From NCBI RefSeq assembly GCF_046480435.1, contig NZ_PKGC01000130.1: a stretch of 22,171 bases of DNA; one strand, 5' to 3'. Both the position numbers and the translations under genes were made by a program. The DNA is from Limnospira platensis. Lineage in GTDB: Bacteria > Cyanobacteriota > Cyanobacteriia > Cyanobacteriales > Microcoleaceae. Each line of letters opens with the position of its first letter. The first letter of the stretch is position 1. The notes under the pieces were generated by a model. That model saw nothing but the letters and a program-made list of their open reading frames with translations, had not been told where the DNA came from and did no database searches. Of this stretch, positions 1-8,939 are shown in pieces.

Positions 1-174
1 CGGCTTCTGGTATTGCCTTTAAACTCTTATCCTGATAGCGAAGCGCGGTTATTACTCAACCCAATAACTATGCCTAGTTACTCAGATATTACTCACAATC
101 TAGTCCTAGCATAGGAAAATAATTCTGTCAATAGGTTGATTACTCAGTCAACAAGCACAACTTAATCAATCTGT
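1..174. repeat. Left arm of a perfect 174-bp inverted repeat
   Basis: Bases 1-174 are the exact reverse complement of 1398-1571; I compared the arms along their length and saw no mismatch. Identity stops at 175/1397. The arm starts at the first base of the window, so it may extend further left. It contains a copy of the last codons of the NACHT gene read in the opposite direction. It could be a real long inverted repeat bounding the 1.2-kb segment between the arms, or a fold-back chimera at a contig end. Confidence 0.9.
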
Positions 175-183
175 TATACGTTT

Positions 184-620
184 ATAGCTAAAAAAGCTAG
201 GCTATCTGAAGCGTTGGAAAGATTAGAAAAGGTTCGCATTTCTTGTGAGGATGCAATTAAGTGTATTGAAAGATGGGATTCACCTGATACACTATTCTAT
301 TGTGACCCGCCTTATCCCGGTAGTACACAAGGCCACTATAGTGGCTACACGATTAAAGATTGGACAAAACTATGTCATACATTAGATTGCATAACAGGCA
401 ATTACATTGTATCGAATTATCATCAGATGATTGAACCTCAATCATTTACACAAAAAATAGAAATAAATACAGTCATGTCCACAAGAAAGATGTAAAAAAG
501 AAACGAACTGAAGTGTTATGGGTTAAAAGTAACTTAGACGGTTTTAATCAACTTCCTGAGTTAATTAACCCAGAGGCCTATAATTGTTTACTTAATACAT
601 GGAGTCAACCTAAACCCTAA
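184..620 (+). pseudogene. Fragment of a Dam-like (D12 class) adenine-N6 DNA methyltransferase, frameshifted
   Basis: An open frame from the edge of the inverted repeat carries the catalytic motif IV DPPYPGS (about 300-320), the hallmark of amino-methyltransferases that methylate adenine in DNA. It is followed by the family-like stretch GHYSGYTIKDW. The first frame stops at 493-495. Homology continues in another frame from about 470 (SHVHKKDVKKKRTEVLWVKS) to a TAA at 618-620, so one frameshift near 465-475 splits the gene. The N-terminal half with the SAM-binding FxGxG motif is missing, cut at the repeat boundary at 174. It is therefore a 5'-truncated, frameshifted remnant, probably from a phage-like or restriction-modification orphan methylase. 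The family call is good; the activity call is none. Confidence 0.7.
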
Positions 621-679
621 CAGCTAACAGATAACCCCTAACTCAATAACTTAAATGGCCCCCTATGGTTTCTGACTGT

Positions 680-746
680 AGGGGTTCATTCATATTATTT
701 ACCAACAATATTGTTGCAACAATATTGTTGCGGGCTTATATGAATG
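680..746. repeat. Tandem 14-bp palindromes inside a larger inverted repeat
   Basis: The perfect palindrome caacaatattgttg occurs twice back to back at 703-716 and 717-730. Outside it, cattcatat (about 687-695) and atatgaatg (about 739-747) form a further inverted pair. The arrangement resembles a doubled operator or an origin-type protein-binding site. No gene is adjacent except the methylase remnant. Confidence 0.6.
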
Positions 747-980
747 CTTGCCTCTAATTTACCCACAATAAACACCCTAAGCCAAAACCTTAACCCGTCT
801 ATTAGGGGTAATCATTCCCGGCGGAACCCAGTACCCCTATAAATTGGAGACTTGTCTAGCGGTATGTAGGTATCGGTTTCGATGGGGAATCAATTCTCTA
901 GGATTATGTAGGTATCAGCGAGAGATAACGAAACAAGTCACCAGTTGAAAAGTTGTTTAGGGGTATCGGGTTGGTTCCGG

Positions 981-990
981 NNNNNNNNNN
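981..990. other. Assembly gap (10 N)
   Basis: Ten N characters, which looks like a placeholder of unknown true length. No coding frame of note crosses it; a short minus-strand frame spanning 904-1128 has no recognisable content and is not called. Confidence 0.95.
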
Positions 991-1090
991 GAGATAGTTT
1001 AGATTATGCGATCGCGTTTTGTTGGTAGCGAGTAGGTTCCTCAAGATTTCACCAATAACCTGACTCCCATAGATACCCGGCTGCCTATCC

Positions 1091-1178
1091 GGGTATCGTT
1101 GTACATTGATAAGGGTATCGTTGTACATTGATAAGAATATCGTTGTACATTGATAGGGGTATCGTTGTACATTGATAA
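1091..1178. repeat. Four 22-bp iteron-like direct repeats
   Basis: Four contiguous 22-bp units lie at 1091-1112, 1113-1134, 1135-1156 and 1157-1178, sharing the core tatcgttgtacattgat. Units 1, 2 and 4 are identical; unit 3 differs at its second and third bases and at its last base. A 22-bp period (two helical turns) is typical of Rep-binding iterons of plasmid origins and of some partition sites. No Rep or Par gene is seen nearby. The rest of 621-1397 has low-complexity GGTATC-rich sequence and no gene I can support. Confidence 0.75.
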
Positions 1179-1397
1179 CCTAGTGGGTTCCCCCCTACGA
1201 CTACCTTCGGCTACCTACGGCTATCGTGTTGACTTTGAAACATACCACCCCCCCTAACCGGAACAAACACTCTTGGGGGTGCGACCGATGTGATAGCAGT
1301 CAATGGTGACGCTAGGAACCGCCAGGCTTGCTATTGACGGGTATCACAAGGGAGTTACCCTATCGGTGTTTGGTTGGGGGGATGGTATGGGTATTTG

Positions 1398-1571
1398 ACA
1401 GATTGATTAAGTTGTGCTTGTTGACTGAGTAATCAACCTATTGACAGAATTATTTTCCTATGCTAGGACTAGATTGTGAGTAATATCTGAGTAACTAGGC
1501 ATAGTTATTGGGTTGAGTAATAACCGCGCTTCGCTATCAGGATAAGAGTTTAAAGGCAATACCAGAAGCCG
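1398..1571. repeat. Right arm of the 174-bp inverted repeat
   Basis: Exact reverse complement of 1-174. The NACHT reading frame enters this arm at 1571, precisely at a codon start, and stops at 1458-1460 within it, so the last 37 residues of that protein are encoded by the repeat. Confidence 0.9.
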
Positions 1572-3035
1572 GATAAACTGCACCTGTTCCAACTGAAACG
1601 GTTGAGTGAGATAGGTTTGAAAGTTCTGTAACTGGCTGGGTTTCCCTTGCCACAAATTCAAGCGACAGGTGACAATTATCCGCGCATCTGTCACCCACCC
1701 TCGGAATTTTAACCCCTGTAGGTCACTCTGGCTCATCTCATCCAAGCCATCCAACAGTAACCAGACTGCACCCCCCTCAAATTTATGCCCCCAGTCCGCT
1801 TTAATTTCCTCTCTGGACTTGCCTAATGCCTCTTTGAACCATTTTTGCTCTAAATACTCTCCCAGGGGCTGATTTCCCAATTCTGCTAAGTCAACCCAAA
1901 TCACTAAATCATCGGTTTCCTGTAATAACCAAAAGGCTAATTTCTGGAGTAAGGTGGTTTTTCCCGCCCCCGGTTCGCCAATAATGGCAAGCTGTTTTTC
2001 GCTACGGTTGCTGATGACTTCTTGGAGAAATTCCCGATAAGCAAACCGTTTCTCGATGGTTTCTTCCTGACGGGTGAACAAGTCGGAACCCTTTTCGGGG
2101 TCAATCTCTTGGGGGTGTTTTTCAGTCTGGCTGCTTTTCGGTTTCACCAGGGCTAAATCGACAAATAAATCCTCATCGATTAAGTTGCGATCGCCATAAA
2201 CCCGACCAATAACCGTATTACTGGTTAAGGGTTTCCGCTCTAGTAACATCCGACGGCAAATATCTTGCCATTCATCGATCGCATATTCCACCGGAAACCC
2301 AGCAATCTCTTGTCCAATCAGGCGTTTAAGTTGCTCATACCCCGTTTGGGAACTCTCCACAATCAGGATAATACTGCCTTCCTCAACCTTGGTAATGGAG
2401 AGGGTTTTATCCTTGAGCAGGTTTGGCAGGGTAGTGGTGATTTCGGTGAGTTGCGGTTGCGCTTCTTGATAGTCGCCTTTGAGTCCTAAAATGCAGCGGT
2501 TGAGCGTCGCCGTGAGTTGGGGAGGATGGTGAATTTCAGGCAGTTTCCCAAAGGCCTCTTTCCATTTATCTCGAATAACCTGTAGGTTCTCTTCTCTCTT
2601 CGTTTGATGTTTGAGACAGAGCGAAAACTTCCAATATCCTTGAGTTTTGGCTGATTTATGCTCCTTCAGAATCCCCAAATCTCGAAGGCAAGATAGCGCA
2701 TTTTGGATCAGTTCATCTCTCGCTGATTCTAGGATTTTCGTGCAGCGATAGGTTTCTAATAAAACCCCTAAATCCTTCTTAGTAATCCCGTTTTCTATCC
2801 GCTTAATCTGTCCATTGCGCTGTTTTTGCTCAACAACGATGCCAGACACCCTCAACTCGTCTTCTTTCACCCACTGCAGATTGAACTGTGGCTTGAGTGA
2901 GTCTGGGGGAATCGTGATCTCCTCATCAGCCAAAGCCAGCAACGCCGCCACGAAATCCAGACGGTCTTGCAAGTCCTCCGCGCTTTCTCCATACTTGCGG
3001 CTTTTTTTGAAAGGCTGACCCGATTTTCCCACCAT
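1458..3035 (-). CDS. NACHT-domain STAND ATPase, C-terminally truncated
   Basis: A predicted STAND signal-transduction ATPase of the NACHT class. Walk A is GEPGAGKTTLL near residue 353 and Walk B is LLLDGLDEM near residue 428, followed by the sensor-like segment ARIIVTCR. The part N-terminal to the ATPase has no motif I can name. Segment GSIILIVESS near 220 resembles the EAD-like regions seen in cyanobacterial NACHT proteins. I choose ATG at 3035 because GAGG lies just upstream; the longer frame to 3083 needs a TTG. Family members normally continue for several hundred residues into helical and repeat sensor domains. Here the frame ends about 80 residues after Walk B, inside the right inverted-repeat arm, so the sensor part is lost. 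Many homologues act in conflict or programmed-death systems; whether this one still works is doubtful. Confidence 0.8.
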   Translation of the reverse strand: MVGKSGQPFKKSRKYGESAEDLQDRLDFVAALLALADEEITIPPDSLKPQFNLQWVKEDELRVSGIVVEQKQRNGQIKRIENGITKKDLGVLLETYRCTKILESARDELIQNALSCLRDLGILKEHKSAKTQGYWKFSLCLKHQTKREENLQVIRDKWKEAFGKLPEIHHPPQLTATLNRCILGLKGDYQEAQPQLTEITTTLPNLLKDKTLSITKVEEGSIILIVESSQTGYEQLKRLIGQEIAGFPVEYAIDEWQDICRRMLLERKPLTSNTVIGRVYGDRNLIDEDLFVDLALVKPKSSQTEKHPQEIDPEKGSDLFTRQEETIEKRFAYREFLQEVISNRSEKQLAIIGEPGAGKTTLLQKLAFWLLQETDDLVIWVDLAELGNQPLGEYLEQKWFKEALGKSREEIKADWGHKFEGGAVWLLLDGLDEMSQSDLQGLKFRGWVTDARIIVTCRLNLWQGKPSQLQNFQTYLTQPFQLEQVQFIRLLVLPLNSYPDSEARLLLNPITMPSYSDITHNLVLA

Positions 3036-3205
3036 GACGACCCTCGATAGAAAACTGGTGCTGGTTTGGGGAAACTTGCCCAAACGGGAGGGTTGCCCAA
3101 ACCAGGTAAAGCCATTGTAGCAAGGATTTCAGGATTTTACCTGTGGATTTGCTTGGGCAGTAGCCCAAAAAAACACTGATCTCAAACAGACAAAGGAGGT
3201 CAGTG

Positions 3206-3418
3206 ATGGCTAATCTACAAGACAAATTCAAACAACGCGCCGCCTTAGAAGACGCATATAGTAATTTCGTGGAACCCTATGTTAATCAGGTGATGGAAAT
3301 TCACCTTAATTCCTCCTTAGAGACTCCTCCGGTTCCGGTGATGTTTGCGGGTTTGGGCTGCGTATCGGGGTGGTTGCTGCTGACGGTGGTTTATTGTCTG
3401 TGGATGCGCCGACGGTGA
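3206..3418 (+). CDS. Small membrane protein, unknown function
   Basis: A 70-residue protein with an excellent ribosome binding site (aaaggagg at 3192-3199, six bases before ATG 3206; a GTG at 3203 would be too close). Residues 1-40 are charged and probably helical. Residues about 43-65 form one hydrophobic segment (MFAGLGCVSGWLLLTVVYCLW), and the protein ends in MRRR. This predicts a single-pass membrane protein with a positive cytoplasmic C-terminus. It is divergent from the NACHT gene, with about 170 bp between starts. I do not recognise a family. The strong ribosome site makes it credible as a real gene. Confidence 0.65.
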   Translation: MANLQDKFKQRAALEDAYSNFVEPYVNQVMEIHLNSSLETPPVPVMFAGLGCVSGWLLLTVVYCLWMRRR

Positions 3419-3425
3419 GGGGGTT

Positions 3426-3566
3426 CTATATAGCGTTCCCATTTGAGTGTTGTAATCCACAAGGGAAAGCAAAGGGAACAGGGAACAGTATACAAGGGTT
3501 AAAATGAGCTTGAAGTATTATGAGAAACTTCTCGGAGAGTTCATCAATGATTGGGAAACGCTATAG
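3426..3566. mobile_element. MITE-like element with short terminal inverted repeats
   Basis: The ends ctatatagcgttccca (3426-3441) and ttgggaaacgctatag (3551-3566) are imperfect inverted repeats, with TA at the tips. The 141-bp interior has no coding capacity. This is the usual form of non-autonomous IS630/Tc1-type elements in cyanobacterial genomes. Assignment is from structure only. Confidence 0.5.
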
Positions 3567-3674
3567 CTTCCAATATGTCCAGTAACTTTTCGAGATCCCT
3601 TCTCAAAACGGTATCGCTCCGGCTAAAACTTGTTGGCGAATTCTGCGACGTAACCCCTTCTCCGTCATAGGGTG

Positions 3675-3889
3675 AGTACAATACGGATCAGGCAAAAACC
3701 CAGATACGGTGAAGAAATGTTGACCATCGTTTCACCCCAAAAACTTTATCTTTCGGCCGGAGGTGTGATGCGATCGCCTGCCACCTGGCAAGAATATCAA
3801 GCATTGTGTGAACAGCGCGGAGAGGGTTCCATTCCCCGGCTTAAATATCGTTCTGGATTCGCAAAAGTTGATGTCGCCTTTACCTAAGC
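3675..3889 (+). pseudogene. Truncated duplicate of the 5' end of a Uma2-family gene
   Basis: This stretch aligns without gaps to 19344-19558, the upstream region and first third of the Uma2 pseudogene between patC and patD, with only a few substitutions. It contains the start ATG (3718) and the segment SPATWQEYQALCEQRG. It carries the same extra base that puts the frame into a stop near 3885. The copy ends abruptly at 3889. It lies about 200 bp past the 3' end of patG, so matching fragments flank the patD-patG part of the cluster. Confidence 0.75.
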
Positions 3890-3910
3890 GGCGATCGCGA
3901 AGCGTCTCGG

Positions 3911-3951
3911 CACGAGAATCGCCATTGTCCAACGGCGGATAGATTCTCGTG
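3911..3951 (+). terminator. Hairpin with T-rich 3' flank
   Basis: cacgagaatc (3911-3920) and gattctcgtg (3942-3951) form a perfect 10-bp stem with a 21-base loop, followed on the plus strand by ttgttttcg. It could end plus-strand transcripts running toward patG. The loop is longer than usual, so this is tentative. Confidence 0.35.
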
Positions 3952-4054
3952 TTGTTTTCGTCCTGTAAAGGCTTGATGTTCTGGGGATGCCAGTCCCCCT
4001 TGTCGGGTTTCCAAAACCGGCGCGAGGTTATTTAGGTGGCGATCGCCATGAACG

Positions 4055-4086
4055 CTCCCCCACTGTTTGGCGGCGAAGTGGGGGAG
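4055..4086. repeat. GC-rich hairpin just past the patG stop
   Basis: ctcccccact (4055-4064) pairs perfectly with agtgggggag (4077-4086) around a 12-base loop, 18 bases beyond the patG stop codon. No U-run follows on the minus strand, so it is more likely a transcript-stabilising or weak stop structure than a classical intrinsic terminator. The rest of 3952-4103 has no gene. Confidence 0.5.
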
Positions 4087-4103
4087 TGCGTCCCTATTTT
4101 AAA

Positions 4104-7100
4104 TCACTCTGGAGCGCGTGAAGCGCGATCGCCCTCGGTTCGCTTTTTCCCCGGAATTGCCCAGCGTTTGATACTCCCCACCGTTACTGGCATACTATCC
4201 GCCACATCAATGGTAAAGCGGAACACCTGGCGCGATCGCTTCCCATCTTCGGGATCAAAGAACGTGAGTAGCACATCCCAGCAGTCACTATTGAGGCGAC
4301 AGTACGGACTTTTTTGGACTTCGATGGTGTCGAGTTTTCGGTCAGAGGCGATCGCCTCCGCAAAGGTAGCAGCCGCCTGAAACGTATTGGTAACCGCAAA
4401 ATTCAGAGCGCGATCGCGGGAGGTTTGCCCGATATTATGTAAATCGTAATACACCCGATTTAAAAAGGCCGTCAGCCCTTCCCGGAGATTTTCTACCCCC
4501 ACCGCTTCTATATTATCGACAGTGGCTAAAGCAGCATCAACCAAAGCATTCACATTCCAGCCATACATCCCCCGAGGATGACGAATATTCAGCACCGGAA
4601 CCACTTCCCCAGAAAAAAGTTCTACGGTTCGGTCAGTTTGTCGCCCAGGGACACTCACTCGCTCAATGAACTCAGCACTCGTTTCCGGTTCAAGCTGCCC
4701 ATTGAGCATCACCAAAAACAGCTCATAAATATCATTAGCAAACGGGCCTTTTGGATCAAGAACATAGAGAGTATTTTGCTCAAGGTTCAGCGTCCAAATC
4801 AGCGAGTGAGCCTCTTCCGGATGGCGATCGAGATGTTCCACCATCTGACGAGCATCATAAGGGTCTGGCGGCACCATCACCCCATTCAAATCCACCGGAG
4901 CCATATTTTGCTTGAACGTATCCCGCCGTGCCGCATCTCCAAAATCATAGCCAATTGTGCCCAGAACATAGACATTTCCTGAGTGAGCTTTACTCGGTTT
5001 GACACTAGAAGCCGTTAAATCTGTAGGTTGGATTGACAAAGGAAAGCTAACCGCAGCAGTCTCTATACCCACGTTGTCCCCCGTGGCGTTAGCTTCAGGA
5101 GAAGCAGTCAACGGTGCAACCCAAGCCGCAGGAATAACGCCAGTATGCTCAGTCCGGGTGACTTGCTCACCGGCAAAAGAAACCGTCACCGAAGACCCGA
5201 ACAACAACCCCATCGCACCCGGGAGATTGACCTTACCCCGTAGACAGCGTTCCGGTTCGTCGGTATCATCAGGAGTACAGGGAATTGCCGTATTCAATAG
5301 CGCGGCTCGCACCGCTTCCGCATCGACAGGTTTACCCTGTTGCAATTGCAGACTCATCAGCAAACTGCACAACCCCGTCATCACCGGAGCCGCCATACTC
5401 GTTCCCTGAAGGCGCACAGGTGCTTCATTGGCCGGTTGTGCCCCCAGAATTTCACCCCCCGGAGCCATGATCCCTTCTAAGGCATTGTTACCGCCCCAAT
5501 TGCTGAACTTATAGGGTGTGCCGTCAGGTTTCAACGCCCCCACAGATAGCACTCCCGGCAGGGAAGCGGGCATACACCAGCATTCTCCCTTGTTATTCCC
5601 GGCGGGAGCGACAATCAGAATGTTGTTGTCTTGGCACTTCTTCAGGGCTTGCAGCAGGAGTTCTTCCCCTTCCCCGGTTTGGGTCGGGCGACAGGCGGCA
5701 CAGTGGATGATATTCGCCCCTAAATTCAGACCCAGTTCAAAGGCACGAGCCAGACTGAGGGGTGAGATGAATTCTTCATCGGTGCCCGTGGTATTCAGGG
5801 GGATGTTAATCACACGACAGCGAGGCGCGAGTCCGGGCGAGGGGGTGTTTTCTTGACCCACAATGGTGCTGGTGATGTGACAGGCATGGTTATCCCCGTG
5901 GATGCGTTTGAGGAGTGGTTCGCTTAAGGCGGCTTTTTGGGCTTCGGCTTTTTGGTCTTTATCTAAAGTGTCATCATTGCCGATCGCCTGAAATTGATGA
6001 TAAGCCTCTGTGGGAACGGGTTCGGCAGGAGGATGCCAGTAGGGGAAGACTTTGGAGACTTCTGCCCCTTCAAAACAGGAGAGGGTGTGATCCGGGTTGC
6101 CATCGAGAATGACGATGGTGATGCGCGGGTCGCCGAGGGTTTGGTTGCGGAGTTCCGCCAGTCCGGGGATGCGATCGTCGAGGTCGTGGGGATGTTGGGC
6201 CGTCGTAGCTTGGGTTTCGACTGCACTCAACCCGACAGAATCCTCCAATTCAGAGGGGTTCATTGTTTGGAGTTCGCTCGGTTCAACAGATACGGATTCG
6301 GCTTCAATTTGTGAATCCAATTCGGAGGGGTGAAGGATTGCTTGGGTTTCGAGTTCGCTCGGTTCAACAGATGGGGATTCGGCTTCAACTTCTATCTCCA
6401 ATTCAGAAGCACTCACAACATCCGTTGCTGAATGATCTATCCCACTGGATTCAATCTCTCGATTAGGCAGCGAACCTAACATAAACTCGCCCACAGAGGA
6501 CTCGACAACGTAATCTAATCCCGTCGCTTGGGCAAAGCGATCGCTATCTCCCGCCCCCAATGCACAGGGAGCCAATCCCATATTGGTGGCGACTAAATAA
6601 AGGTTCTGATACAGGACACCGACGTGCTTGAGAACTAGGGCATAGGCGAGCGATCGATACTTGCGGAACAGCCGCCCAAACCGCGCCGTAATCATCAGTA
6701 AAACTTGAGGCATTCCCTGTTCACCACTGGACTGGTGAGCATCTTTAAGCAGGGCCTGAATATCGGCATCAGCCGCATCAATTTGAGCCAGTTGATGATT
6801 GAGTGGGTCATAGTGATAAAGTCCCGGTTTCACCCCTGCACAGCGGCGCACCGCCAGATAGATTTCCAGTTCATACATCGCGCCGCCACAGGGATAGGGA
6901 CGGCGGCTGAGTTCCCCCCAGTCGAAATCTTCACCGAATTGGGCTTTGAGCAGTTCAGCTTGTTCGGCATCATGGGTATAAATTTCCTTAATGCGGGCGG
7001 TGCGGTAGAGTAGCTCCCCCAATTGCTCAATGGTGATCGGGTGATTCTCATCATATTCGCGAATCGATGCCCGTTTTTCAATCGCCGTCGTCAGGGTTTT

Positions 7101-7948
7101 ATCCCGTTGGCGAATGGCATCAATGCTCAGTTGCGGCAGGGGGACAATATGCCCGCTCATGGGTGGTTTGACTACGGGAAACTCGTCCCAAATATCCAAA
7201 CTGGCGGCAATATCGCCTGTGGGGTAGTCGTGGCGACCTTGGCGACAACGGCTGTGAAAGAGCAGGTTATGGAATTCCCACAGTTTCAGTTCTGGGGCTT
7301 CGGTTTCGACGGTGAGAAACCCTGTCGCCCATAATAAATTTAAGAATTGATAGGCGGTTTCTGCCCCGATTTGGGGGGGTGGCGTGACCCAACCGAGGGG
7401 TTGGGGTTGAGCGAGTTGGGCTAAGATGGCGCTCGATCGCCAGTCCAGCAGTTTGACTCGAAATTTGGATAAGGGGGATTCCAGCACCATCCCCCCTGCA
7501 TGGCTGCGTTGGTAGGCAAAGCGCGATAGGCTGACCTTGGCTTGTGTCCAGTGGGGGGAATTGAGGTCAAGTTCGGCGGACTCCACCATTGGCTCGGCGA
7601 TCGCCAACGGTAATACAGCATACTGCAACCAGCCGCGATCGCCCATCTGNNNNNNNNNNNNNNNNNNNNNNNNNNNNNNNNNNNNNNNNNNNNNNNNNNN
7701 NNNNNNNNNNNNNNNNNNNNNACCCCCTCCCGTGCGCTCAGGGTTTGGGTCAACTGCTGGAGAGTTGCAGTTCCTGCTTGTAAGTGGGCCAGGGCATCGC
7801 CCATCCCGGTGATGGCAGGGAGAGTTACCATAGAGGGAGCAATGGATTGGCCAGGATCGGTATTCGCGGGGCTGATGGCATAGCCGTCTGCCGTGGTGCT
7901 GACCTGAATGGTGGAATTGAGGGAAACCGCAAAGGGATAGGTACGCAT
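4104..7948 (-). CDS. patG: PatG-like cyanobactin oxidase-macrocyclase (interrupted by assembly gap)
   Basis: Three parts can be read. (1) A SagB-type flavin oxidase: KRASIREYD near residue 192 of the segment after the gap, PCGGAMYELEIY, GLYHYDP, and GLAPCALGAGD. It should oxidise thiazolines to thiazoles. (2) A subtilisin-type domain with Asp in VILDGNPD (near 513), His in ACHITST (near 588) and Ser in GTSMAAP (codon 5397-5399, residue 750). In this family it cuts before the SYDG-type tail and joins the core into a ring. (3) A C-terminal domain shared with PatA (YVLGTIGYDFG, ANDIYELF, GMYGWNVNALV). An acidic repeated linker joins parts 1 and 2. The start is ATG 7948; 75 codons precede 72 N, and the downstream frame does not match that N count, so the true gap length differs from 72. 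Estimated total is about 1280 residues. Confidence 0.93.
6270..6387 (-). repeat. In-frame tandem repeat in the patG linker
   Basis: Two copies of a ~37-bp stretch (6270-6306 and 6351-6387, period 81 bp = 27 codons) encode the repeated acidic motif ESxSVEPSEL between the oxidase and protease domains. Shorter PSEL units are interspersed. The linker looks disordered and prone to length change. Confidence 0.75.
7650..7721. other. Assembly gap (72 N) within patG
   Basis: The patG frame before the gap and the frame after it are out of register by two bases if 72 is taken literally, so the gap size is an estimate. Nothing indicates a real frameshift. Confidence 0.95.
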
Positions 7949-7983
7949 AAGTTCTAGAGGGGTAATGTTACAGAGGGAAGGAA

Positions 7984-8643
7984 ATGACAGCAGCCATTGG
8001 GGAAATCATTAGAAATGGTATCTTATTTGATGTAAAAAACTGGTCAAAGGCAATGCCTGAACGAGACGTTTTTTTTCAAACGGTTGAATTGCTTTTTAAC
8101 ACATTGGCTGACAGAAACATCAATTACTTACTGGTTGGAGGAGTCGCCCTCCTGAGCTATGTGGAAGGTCGCAATACTCAAGACATTGACTTGATTCTGG
8201 CTCGTTCGGATTTGGATGTTCTGCCCGAAGTAGTCATCAATGATGAAGATAAGGATCTTATACGGGGCTTATTTGATTCATTGCAGATCGACATTTTTTT
8301 AACCCAAAACAAGCTATTCAAGGAAGTTTTAGAACAATTTTCGATAGATAGACAATTTGGAAGTCGCATCATTCGGTGTGCCACAGTAGAAGGACTTGTG
8401 CTGCTGAAATGCTATGCCCTACCGTCTCTTTATCGACAGGGGCAATTTAGTCGAGCCAGTATTTACGAAAACGACATTCTTCTCCTCCTGTTGAACTATT
8501 CAGTCGATCTTGAGAACCTGCTAAAAATCCTGTCTGCCCATCTCCTACCCAGTGACCTGACAGAGGTGGACAGGATCATAGAGGAAATTCAAAGCAGAAT
8601 TCGGCGGTTTTCAAGCCAACAGCGATCGCTGACTGATGAGTAG
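7984..8643 (+). CDS. Putative nucleotidyltransferase (MNT/AbiEii-like)
   Basis: A 219-residue protein with the nucleotidyltransferase signature: YLLVGGVALLSY near residues 48-59 (GG loop) followed by TQDIDLIL near 64-71, where the two Asp would bind metal. The rest is helical and matches the size of single-domain AbiEii/MNT-like proteins. Such proteins transfer nucleotides to RNA or protein targets and often act as toxins with a partner. No obvious antitoxin gene lies beside it. The start at 7984 has gagggaagg upstream; an internal ATG at residue 24 is also possible. It is divergent from patG, 35 bp away, and its 3' end abuts a fragment of a second patG-like gene, so it appears to have been inserted into duplicated patG DNA. 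Confidence 0.65.
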   Translation: MTAAIGEIIRNGILFDVKNWSKAMPERDVFFQTVELLFNTLADRNINYLLVGGVALLSYVEGRNTQDIDLILARSDLDVLPEVVINDEDKDLIRGLFDSLQIDIFLTQNKLFKEVLEQFSIDRQFGSRIIRCATVEGLVLLKCYALPSLYRQGQFSRASIYENDILLLLLNYSVDLENLLKILSAHLLPSDLTEVDRIIEEIQSRIRRFSSQQRSLTDE

Positions 8644-8658
8644 GGAAGGGGATGGGGT

Positions 8659-8816
8659 GACAGGGCGATCGCATTTTCAAACCCGGGCAACGCAGGCACT
8701 CTCAGGGCCGGGGATATGCCATCAGCGTCAGCAGCCCCGCCGAGGGTGTAACCGCTTTCGGAGGGATTGATTTGAATTTCAGCACTCAGGGAAATCGTAA
8801 AAGGATTTGAACTCAT
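8659..8816 (-). pseudogene. 5' fragment of a second patG-like gene
   Basis: The frame from ATG 8816 starts MSSNPFTISLSAEIQI and continues with GYTLGG...ALRVPALPGFENAIAL. This matches the N-terminus of the patG gene in this window (MRTYPFAVSLNSTIQV, GYAISP, MVTLPAITGMGDALAHL) in order and spacing. Homology ends near 8659, after which the frame runs through unrelated antisense sequence of the nucleotidyltransferase gene. It is therefore only the first ~52 codons of a paralogue, cut off by the insertion. Confidence 0.65.
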
Positions 8817-8939
8817 TGTCCTTAAAATATCAACTATGTTTAATCATGGCGGAGTGTGCAGGAAAAGGGGCTGATTTGAGCTTTGAATTCTGCTCTGCCT
8901 AGAATGGAGAAGCAATCAAACCGCGTGAGGTGAATCGTC

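Noticed and set aside
904..1128. Minus-strand frame across the first N gap
   Set aside because: It is made partly of the 22-bp repeats and crosses N of unknown length; no family resemblance.
1091..1178. CRISPR array
   Set aside because: The 22-bp units are contiguous with no spacers between them.
4104..7948. Real frameshift in patG at the N gap
   Set aside because: The out-of-register frames are explained by an arbitrary gap length; both sides read as normal PatG.
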